Shown piece by piece: positions 30,136 to 35,084 of a stretch of DNA of 35,084 nt (the first letter of the stretch is position 1; each line of letters starts with the position of its first letter). Both the position numbers and the translations under genes were made by a program. The notes beneath the pieces were generated by a model that had not been told where the DNA came from, made no database searches, and saw nothing but the letters and a program-made list of their open reading frames with translations. The stretch is from Gammaproteobacteria bacterium (GTDB lineage Bacteria; Pseudomonadota; Gammaproteobacteria; Chromatiales; Chromatiaceae): positions 1 through 35,084 of the forward strand of contig JAGRGW010000128.1 in assembly GCA_020445315.1 (NCBI GenBank), written 5' to 3'.

Positions 30136-30444
30136 ATGCTGGCGGTATCGAACGAAAACGCGTTGGAAAATCCCTTTCTTGCCTTGTCCGTCACCGATCT
30201 GCAGCGAGGGCTCGATGGCCTGCTGCAGGCTTACGAGTCGGGTGGGTCGGCCCTGCGCGCCTGGCTGGTCGTGCACTATGCCGAGGCCTTGTGCCGGCAT
30301 CCGGATTTCGAGGGGACCGACGAACAGCGTTGCAGTTACGGGCGGTTGGCGAAGCAATGGCACTGGCTCGCACACCGTTTCGATGATCCGCTCGACGGTC
30401 TTGGGCCGGAAGCCGCCCGGGCCATCGTCGGGGCCAGGGGATGA
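30136..30444 (+). CDS. Hypothetical 102-aa protein, paralogue of the 80-aa protein
   Basis: ATG 30136 has GGGAG 9 bases upstream. The family is not recognised. The N-terminal part (FLALSVTDLQRGLDGLLQAY) and core (RAWLVVHYAEALCRHPDFEG, TDEQRCSYGRLAKQWHWLAH) are helical. The core is clearly related to the 80-aa protein across the promoter region. There is no signal peptide or membrane helix. It is divergently transcribed from hemP, with a shared Fur-box region, so both paralogues should be made under iron limitation. Confidence 0.78.
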   Translation: MLAVSNENALENPFLALSVTDLQRGLDGLLQAYESGGSALRAWLVVHYAEALCRHPDFEGTDEQRCSYGRLAKQWHWLAHRFDDPLDGLGPEAARAIVGARG

Positions 30445-30646
30445 CGTCGCGCGAACTCACCCGTTTGCACCTGCGGCCGGTGATCAGTGATGGCTACCGG
30501 TAGGCCACGCCGATCATGGCGCGTACAACGCCCCTGAGAACCGACGGTGCCTGTCGCGCCGGACGACGCTTGCGCTTCCCGAGCAGGTAGGAGGCTGCAG
30601 CCAGGCAACTGGCTGGCGTGCGTGTACGCCTCGCTTCAGTGAGCTG

Positions 30647-31123
30647 CTATAGCCACAGCCAGCCATGACTGCCGGCCACGGCGCCGGCGGCTGTCAGCAG
30701 GCTCAGGGTCAGCAGCACCCAGTGCATCCGTTGCATGAGGGTGAACACCCGTTCCGGTTGTCGCACCGCGGTGCGCATGAACAGGCGTCGCAGCACCAGC
30801 GGTTCGAGTACGAACAGCATCACGGTGAACAACACCCACACCAGTACCATGGTGTGCATCCACCAGTAGGCCAACTGGTGGAACCTTTCCCAGGCATTCA
30901 TCAGGTGCACCAGGTAGAAACCCGACAGACCGGTGACCAGCGTCGTCACCCGTGCCTGCCAGGCGAAGCGGTGCTCGATGCGCTCGAACAGCTGCACGCG
31001 CTCCTCCGGCGTCGCCACCCGCCGTACCGCCGGCAGGATTACCGTGGTGACCATCGCCACCCCGCCGATCCACAACACCACGCCAAGCACATGGAGGACG
31101 CGGGCCAGACCAAACTCCATCAT
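30647..31123 (-). CDS. CopD-like integral membrane protein, 158 aa
   Basis: ATG 31123 (MMEFGLARVLHVLGVVLWIGG) has GGGAG 7 bases upstream. The longer frame before it is not protein-like. Four hydrophobic helices are seen at about residues 8-30, 56-76, 84-108 and 134-155 (MHWVLLTLSLLTAAGAVAG). Conserved histidines occur in helix 1 (VLHVLG), the RIEHRF loop, the LVHLMNAWERFHQLAYWWMH region and RMHW. This fits the CopD/DUF2269-like group of membrane proteins, some of which bind haem or copper. It lies downstream of the imelysin terminator and probably has its own expression. Confidence 0.8.
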   Translation of the reverse strand: MMEFGLARVLHVLGVVLWIGGVAMVTTVILPAVRRVATPEERVQLFERIEHRFAWQARVTTLVTGLSGFYLVHLMNAWERFHQLAYWWMHTMVLVWVLFTVMLFVLEPLVLRRLFMRTAVRQPERVFTLMQRMHWVLLTLSLLTAAGAVAGSHGWLWL

Positions 31124-31201
31124 CGTTTTGCTCCCTGTTTGGCGAAGATGTCGGAAGCCTACAGGCAGAATGCGGTGCCAGGCAGTGCTTCGATGCGAAA
31201 C

Positions 31202-31227
31202 AAAAAAGGCCGCCCGGAAGGGCGGCC
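31202..31227 (-). terminator. Intrinsic terminator after the imelysin gene
   Basis: On the minus strand GGCCGCCC-TTCC-GGGCGGCC is followed by T6 (31207-31202), 30 bases after the imelysin stop. It separates the hemP-porin-imelysin operon from the CopD-like gene. Confidence 0.92.
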
Positions 31228-31256
31228 GAACAACGCGATTTCCAACGCGCTGGAGG

Positions 31257-32510
31257 TTAGTTGAGGACCTTCTCCGGTGCGTCGAGGCTGTCCGAGCCCT
31301 CGAACGCGATGGTCTCGAGGCCAAGTGCCGTGACAGCCTTCTCGATCGACCGCGTCTGGTCGACCAGGGCATCGACCGCCGCCTTGACCTTGGCATTGCC
31401 CGCGGCATTGTCCCCGCCGATCAGTTGGTCGTAGGCGACACCGGCAGCGGCGCTCTGGACGATGGCATCCATCCGGCCGATGGTCGCGTGGAGTTTGCCG
31501 CGCAACTCCACATCGACCGCCGGGTCTTCGGCCGCGACGAGGTCGGACAGGCTCGGGCCGCTGATACGCGAGCCGTCGACCCGCGTGTAGCTGCCGGTGT
31601 AGACGTTCCAGATCCCCAGCGCGTCGTTGTAGTGCGACCAGTGGGTGTTGTCGGCGAAGCAGTCGTGCTCCTCCTCGGGGTCGTGCAGCATCAGGCCGAG
31701 CTTCATCCGTTCACCGGCCAGTTCACCGTAAGACAGGCTGCCCATGCCGGTGAGGATTCGTGCCAGGTTCACCTTGGGGTCGCCTTGGGTGACCGAAAGA
31801 CGGCCCTCGCCGCCGGCGGCCCACTGCGCCGCCATCCACTCGAGATCGCTGACCAGCAGGTCGGTGACGGCCTTGAGGTAGGCGGCGCGACGGTCGCAGT
31901 TGCCGTTGGAACAGCTGTTGGTGTCGAAGTCACTGGCCGGGCGGATGCCGGCGCCGGGACCGGTTCCATTCAGGTCCTGGCCCCACAGCAGGAACTCGAT
32001 GGCGTGGTAGCCGGTCGAGACATTGGCCTCGACCTCGTCCAGTTCATGCAGTTCCCGTAGCAGCGCCGGGGTGATCGCCGTTGCGTCGATCATCCGGCCG
32101 CCGATCATCAGCCTGGGGTTGGCGATGATATTGGCGGTGTAGGCCGGGTTTTCATCGGAATCGCTGCCGTAGCTGGCGGCGACATAGTCGATCAGGCCCT
32201 CGTCCAGTGGCCACGCGTTTACCTTGCCTTCCCAGTCGTCGACGATGGCATTACCAAAACGGTACGCCTCGGTCTGCTGGTAAGGATGCCGCGCGGCGAT
32301 CCAGGCCTCCCTGGCGCCGGCCAGGTCGCGTTCGGTCGGCGAGGCGATCAAACGGTCGACCGCGGACTGCAGTGACCTTGCCGTCGTCAGCGAGTCACCG
32401 TACATCGCCTGCGCCAGGTCGGCGTAGTGATCCAGTACGACTTCCGGCGTCACCGCGCTGACCTGTGCGGTGAATACGAGGCCGGCAATCGTGCCAATTA
32501 CTGCTTTCAT
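31257..32510 (-). CDS. Imelysin family protein (iron-regulated, GxHxxE type)
   Basis: This 417-aa exported protein has a short signal peptide (MKAVIGTIAGLVFTAQVSAV), followed by DHYADLAQAMYGDSL and LAGAREAWIAARHPYQQTEAYRFGN. The family motif is intact as GYHAIE at residues 167-172, in STGYHAIEFLLWGQDLNGTG. Two helical bundles are expected in the periplasm. Imelysins of this type are induced by iron limitation and are thought to bind iron or assist its uptake. GGAGGGG lies 7 bases before the ATG. It follows the LbtU porin by 16 bases, in the Fur-controlled operon headed by hemP. It differs from the imelysin-like protein at 10135, which lacks the histidine. Confidence 0.95.
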   Translation of the reverse strand: MKAVIGTIAGLVFTAQVSAVTPEVVLDHYADLAQAMYGDSLTTARSLQSAVDRLIASPTERDLAGAREAWIAARHPYQQTEAYRFGNAIVDDWEGKVNAWPLDEGLIDYVAASYGSDSDENPAYTANIIANPRLMIGGRMIDATAITPALLRELHELDEVEANVSTGYHAIEFLLWGQDLNGTGPGAGIRPASDFDTNSCSNGNCDRRAAYLKAVTDLLVSDLEWMAAQWAAGGEGRLSVTQGDPKVNLARILTGMGSLSYGELAGERMKLGLMLHDPEEEHDCFADNTHWSHYNDALGIWNVYTGSYTRVDGSRISGPSLSDLVAAEDPAVDVELRGKLHATIGRMDAIVQSAAAGVAYDQLIGGDNAAGNAKVKAAVDALVDQTRSIEKAVTALGLETIAFEGSDSLDAPEKVLN

Positions 32511-32526
32511 CAGGCATCCCCTCCGC

Positions 32527-33669
32527 TTAGAACTCGACCGCGACCTTGCCGGTCAGGGTGTCGGTATCGGTACCGTCGTAGGCCTCTTCGACCAGGTACT
32601 CGAGCGCAACCGCGGTGCCGTCCATGATCTCGACCCAGATGGCTGCGCCGATACGCTCTTCCTGCAGGGTGGGGTCGATCATGTCGAGGTCGTCGGTACC
32701 CTGGTAACTGAAGGCAACGACCGACGGTTTGCCGCCGAGCGCGAAGTTGTAGCCGACTTCCAGGTTGTAGGCCGAGGGCTCGGCGCCTGGCGCGGTGACC
32801 TTGAAATCGTCCAGCGTGGCCAGGTACTCGGCGATGAACACGAAGTTACCCGCTGTTATGCTGGCGCTGGCGATCCAGCCCGCGATGTCACCGTCCGCCG
32901 GTACGGTCAGGCTGCCGAAGCCGTCGGCTTCACCGACGTCTCCCAGGTAGCCGACATGGCCGGCGACGCCGATACCCTCGAGGTCGCCCTCGTAGTTCAG
33001 CGCAAAACCGAGGTTGTCGACGGACGGGTAGCCCGGGCCGCGGTCGCCGTCGAACACGTACAACGACGCGGTCAGCGGTCCAAAGCCCATGCCCGCCTCG
33101 ACGGCGGTATCACCGGTTTCACCGAGGTCGAGGGTCAGTGGATCCGAGACCATGTTGGTCTCGTAGGTACCGAACGGCAGCGTGTAATGACCGGCATTGA
33201 CGAACCAGCTTGCATCCGGATCGGCGATCGTGACCAGCGCCGTGTCGACGTCGAACGGGTTGCCGGTACCATCGGTGTCCTCTTCGTACAGCAGGACCAG
33301 TTCGGCACTGACCCAGTCGTTGACCTGGGCGGCGATACCCAACTCGACGGTCGCGGCGACGATGTCGCTCTCGGCGTTGGCGCCATCGCTGTCGACGTAC
33401 CCGGCCTCGACCTCGATCAGGCCACCGACCGAGATCCTGTTGTGCCAGGCCTCGGCATCGTCACGCAGGATCTGCGGGGTGTCTTTCTTCATTGCCTGGA
33501 TCTCGGCATCTTTCTCCGCGATGACCTTGTTCTGGTCCTGGACCTGTTTTTCCAGTGCCATCAGGCGCGCCTTGATGGCTGCCAGTTCGTCTTCGATGCT
33601 GGCCGCGGCGGCCGTTCCGGTGCAGGCGAGCGCTGCCGCGAGCGCGGTGGCCATTGCTGTTTTCTTCAT
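32527..33669 (-). CDS. LbtU-family siderophore porin
   Basis: This 380-aa outer-membrane protein starts at ATG 33669, with GGGGAG 6 bases upstream. A signal peptide (MKKTAMATALAAALACTGTAAAA) is followed by a coiled coil at about residues 25-60 (DELAAIKARLMALEKQVQDQ). A beta barrel comes after that (ISVGGLIEVEAGYVDSDGANAESD, VNAGHYTLPFGTYETNMVSDP, LTGKVAVEF). This matches LbtU, the Legionella outer-membrane siderophore receptor that works without a TonB box. The barrel ends in Phe as expected. Acidic composition suggests cation attraction. It sits between hemP and imelysin. Confidence 0.9.
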   Translation of the reverse strand: MKKTAMATALAAALACTGTAAAASIEDELAAIKARLMALEKQVQDQNKVIAEKDAEIQAMKKDTPQILRDDAEAWHNRISVGGLIEVEAGYVDSDGANAESDIVAATVELGIAAQVNDWVSAELVLLYEEDTDGTGNPFDVDTALVTIADPDASWFVNAGHYTLPFGTYETNMVSDPLTLDLGETGDTAVEAGMGFGPLTASLYVFDGDRGPGYPSVDNLGFALNYEGDLEGIGVAGHVGYLGDVGEADGFGSLTVPADGDIAGWIASASITAGNFVFIAEYLATLDDFKVTAPGAEPSAYNLEVGYNFALGGKPSVVAFSYQGTDDLDMIDPTLQEERIGAAIWVEIMDGTAVALEYLVEEAYDGTDTDTLTGKVAVEF

Positions 33670-33757
33670 TGGTGACTCCCCAGTTGGATGTACTTGGTCT
33701 TGGTGTTGGAACTTGTCCGGCAATCGCGCGATACGTGGAATGCGCGCGCCGGTGAAT

Positions 33758-33934
33758 TTACTTCGTCAGGATGAGTTTGCCGAGGCGCGTGATCTGCAGG
33801 CGGTAAACCTTGTCGCCGTGGGCAATCGCGATTCGGCGCTGGTTGCCGAACAGGTCGCGCGAATCGATGCGCCCCGTCTGGCCGGGTGTGCGCGCAATTT
33901 TGGTCGTAGCAAGGGGTTTTGAGTGTGCGTCCAA
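33758..33934 (-). CDS. hemP: Haemin uptake protein HemP (second copy)
   Basis: This is a 58-aa product. I chose TTG 33934, with GAGG 5 bases upstream. An in-frame TTG at 33973 lies inside the predicted -10 element and cannot be used. The core is the HemP signature (RIDSRDLFGNQRRIAIAHGD, then KVYRLQITRLGKLILTK). It shares the C-terminal GKLILTK with the copy at 29743. It heads the operon to the LbtU porin and imelysin, under a strong Fur box. HemP proteins in other bacteria act in haem-uptake gene expression. Confidence 0.85.
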   Translation of the reverse strand: MDAHSKPLATTKIARTPGQTGRIDSRDLFGNQRRIAIAHGDKVYRLQITRLGKLILTK

Positions 33935-33972
33935 GGCCGCCTCGAGAAAATGGGTTGCAATCTCAGAAGGCA

Positions 33973-34001
33973 AGCATATTGCGAATCATTGTCATTCGCA
34001 A
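33973..34001 (-). promoter_or_regulatory. hemP-LbtU-imelysin promoter overlapped by a Fur box
   Basis: On the minus strand, TTGCGA (34001-33996) and TATGCT (33978-33973) are separated by exactly 17 bases. The spacer and -35 form a perfect 8-base inverted repeat, TTGCGAAT-N7-ATTCGCAA (33979-34001), a Fur-box form. Fur binding would occlude the whole promoter. Confidence 0.78.
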
Positions 34002-34063
34002 GTGGTGGGTCGACAGCGACGGCGCAGTGGAAATGGGGCCCCCGGTTGGGGACGTCATGAACG

Positions 34064-34090
34064 AAAAAAGCCGGCGAGATGCCGGCTTTT
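34064..34090 (-). terminator. Intrinsic terminator after the DUF2892 gene
   Basis: On the minus strand AAAAGCCGGC-ATCTC-GCCGGCTTTT is followed by further T residues (T6 in all). It starts 24 bases after the DUF2892 stop. Confidence 0.9.
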
Positions 34091-34114
34091 CAGGGGGGAG
34101 GACGGTTTGGCTCG

Positions 34115-34330
34115 TCAGAAGGCCATACCCGGCTTCTTGCCCATTTTCTTCAGGATCAGGGCCAGCGGGCAGAACCCGGTGAACGCGGACTGCAGCAGGT
34201 TGAAGCCGATGAAGGCCGTGAAATACAGCCAGTACTCATGGTGGAAAATCGGGCTGCCGGAGAAACCGAGTGCGACGCTCAGCATGATCATGAAGCCGGC
34301 AAATGCCATAACGATACGTTCGATGGACAT
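34115..34330 (-). CDS. DUF2892 inner-membrane protein (YgaP-tail-like)
   Basis: This 71-aa protein starts at ATG 34330, with GGGAG 6 bases upstream. It has two membrane helices (MAFAGFMIMLSVALGFSG and YWLYFTAFIGFNLLQSAFTG). The conserved DUF2892 end is G-F-C-P-L-A-L-I-L-K-K-M-G. DUF2892 is the membrane part of rhodanese proteins such as YgaP and occurs alone in sulfide-responsive operons of the BigR/YgaV type. The promoter has a dyad operator overlapping its spacer and -10. The one visible cysteine (GFCP) is conserved in the family. Confidence 0.9.
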   Translation of the reverse strand: MSIERIVMAFAGFMIMLSVALGFSGSPIFHHEYWLYFTAFIGFNLLQSAFTGFCPLALILKKMGKKPGMAF

Positions 34331-34397
34331 GGAACACTCCCAGTAATCAGGTTGCACGGAACCGCGTGTGGCTTGCGGCCTTGTGAAAACGGCACAG

Positions 34398-34426
34398 ATA
34401 TTAGCAAGTTCTAATATTTGCGTCAA
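34398..34426 (-). promoter_or_regulatory. DUF2892 promoter with operator ATATTAG-N6-CTAATAT
   Basis: On the minus strand, TTGACG (34426-34421) and TAATAT (34403-34398) have a 17-base spacer. The perfect 7-base dyad (34398-34417) covers the -10 and most of the spacer, so a bound dimer would block RNA polymerase. The dyad is similar in sequence and distance to the one at 5262-5281. Confidence 0.7.
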
Positions 34427-34601
34427 TCATTCAGTCGGCTCGAACAAGACTAGGCGATGTCCGTGCAGCCGGTGCAGGTTTCTCCAGGGGAAACACTGAC
34501 CCGGCGGTTCCGGCTCTGTCAGTGAACCCGGATCCCCGTGTTGGCGCACCTGTCGACAGACCGGTGTTCCGCGACTGGGCCGAGCCTTGCGCCAGATCAA
34601 C

Positions 34602-34640
34602 AAATGCGAGTGATTGTTGATTGCAAATGCGATTAGAATC
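34602..34640 (+). promoter_or_regulatory. Possible Fur-regulated promoter of the peroxidase gene
   Basis: A good -10, TAGAAT (34634-34639), lies 17 bases after TGATTG. The segment contains repeated Fur-like pieces (AATGCGAGTGATTG, TGATTGCAAATGCGATTAG). The palindrome is poorer than the other Fur boxes in the window. Confidence 0.35.
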
Positions 34641-34680
34641 CATGTCGTGCCGGTTGCCCGGTGAATTCATGGTAGGACCG

Positions 34681-35084
34681 ATGTCGCGTCATGGTGTGCT
34701 CTCGATTGCTGGCCTGGTGTTCCTGATCGGCGTATCGGCAATGCAGGCCCATGCCGCCGGTCTCGCCGACCTGGGCCGCCAGTTGTACTTCGACGTCAAC
34801 CTGTCGCGGAATCGCACGCAGTCGTGCGCGACCTGCCATGCGCCCGAACACGGTTTCGTCGATACCCGTGGCATCGGTGTGTTGGCCGCGGTGTCACGCG
34901 GAGACGACGGCCATTCGGTCGGCGATCGCAACGCCCCGACAGCCGCTTACGCCCGCTTCAGCCCGGCTTTTCACCGGGCGGCCGACGGCAGGTTTGTCGG
35001 CGGCCAGTTCCTTGACGGGCGTGAGCCCGACCTTGCGGGTCAGGCCGGCGGGCCACCGTTGAACCCGATCGAGATGGGTATGCC
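34681..35084 (+). CDS. Cytochrome c peroxidase / MauG-like di-haem protein, partial
   Basis: The frame runs off the right edge; 134 residues are visible. A signal peptide (MSRHGVLSIAGLVFLIGVSA, cut after AHA) is followed by ADLGRQLYFDVNLSRNRTQS and the first haem site, CATCH, at residues 49-53. The family stretch APEHGFVDTRG then appears, followed by GDRNAPTAAYARFSPAFHR, GGQFLDGREPDL and PLNPIEMGM. These match the N-terminal domain of bacterial di-haem peroxidases and MauG-like proteins. In-frame ATGs at 34642 and 34669 are possible but less suited to a signal peptide. The second haem site lies outside the window. Confidence 0.92.
   Translation, partial: MSRHGVLSIAGLVFLIGVSAMQAHAAGLADLGRQLYFDVNLSRNRTQSCATCHAPEHGFVDTRGIGVLAAVSRGDDGHSVGDRNAPTAAYARFSPAFHRAADGRFVGGQFLDGREPDLAGQAGGPPLNPIEMGM

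Noticed and set aside
30485..30646. In-frame continuation of the CopD-like gene past its TAG, ending in a basic, helical stretch
   Set aside because: It has no start codon or ribosome site. Stop-codon readthrough is possible but unsupported.
33935..33973. Longer N terminus for the second HemP from TTG 33973
   Set aside because: The TTG lies in the predicted -10 element and has no ribosome site. The HemP domain is complete without it.
1..35084. CRISPR arrays, tRNA and rRNA genes
   Set aside because: No regularly spaced direct repeats, tRNA cloverleaf with a TTCRA arm, or rRNA sequence was recognised on either strand.

Overview
The window is GC-rich chromosomal DNA from a sulfur-oxidising proteobacterium, most likely a gammaproteobacterium. 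The best evidence is a complete aprM-aprB-aprA cluster (membrane-anchored APS reductase of the type used by sulfur oxidisers) together with RimO, paired bacterioferritin subunits, Bfd, HemP and an LbtU-type siderophore porin. No rRNA, tRNA, CRISPR array or phage gene was seen. The only mobile element is the 3' part of an IS110-family (IS1111-type) insertion sequence at the left edge.

Layout. 1-845: IS110/IS1111 3' end, whose non-coding tail may hold the element's guide RNA. 916-5025, minus strand: a cobalamin unit made of a promoter, a cobalamin riboswitch, btuB, a PduO-type adenosyltransferase, a Rossmann-fold protein and an FkpB-like PPIase. 5063-5281: a small three-cysteine membrane peptide with a TTAG-N6-CTAA operator. 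5703-7022: rimO. 7353-9020: a PhoX/DUF839-like secreted protein. 9063-13096, minus: bfd, a 48-aa basic ORF, a di-heme DUF1111 protein, an imelysin-like protein and a Tat-exported DUF1513 protein. 13325-14285, plus: two bacterioferritin subunits with complementary active sites. 14314-19811: a GNAT protein and a block of unrecognised proteins, including a tandem paralogous pair. 19851-21167: a GlcF-like iron-sulfur protein. 21530-25900: aprMBA, its terminator, a 116-aa protein and a SlyD-like protein with a degraded active site. 25967-27412: a YCII-like protein, a 53-aa ORF and a cytochrome c. 27883-30444: an iron-responsive divergent locus (hemP, an 80-aa protein and a DUF2325 protein facing a 102-aa paralogue of the 80-aa protein). 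30647-34001, minus: a CopD-like membrane protein, then hemP, LbtU porin and imelysin under a Fur box. 34115-34417: a DUF2892 protein with the same operator type as the peptide at 5063. 34681-end: the start of a cytochrome c peroxidase/MauG-like protein.

Two themes dominate. The first is iron. At least three Fur-like boxes sit on well-formed promoters: bfd at 13131-13159, the hemP locus at 29962-30006 and hemP-LbtU at 33973-34001. A weaker Fur-like region lies before the peroxidase. These control release of stored iron (Bfd/Bfr), haem and siderophore uptake (HemP, LbtU) and two different imelysin systems. The second is sulfur: APS reductase, plus two small membrane proteins that share an operator resembling those of sulfide-responsive ArsR-family repressors. 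The strongest candidates for undescribed biology are the hemP/80-aa/DUF2325 locus with its divergent paralogue, and the shared operator linking the 46-aa peptide to DUF2892.
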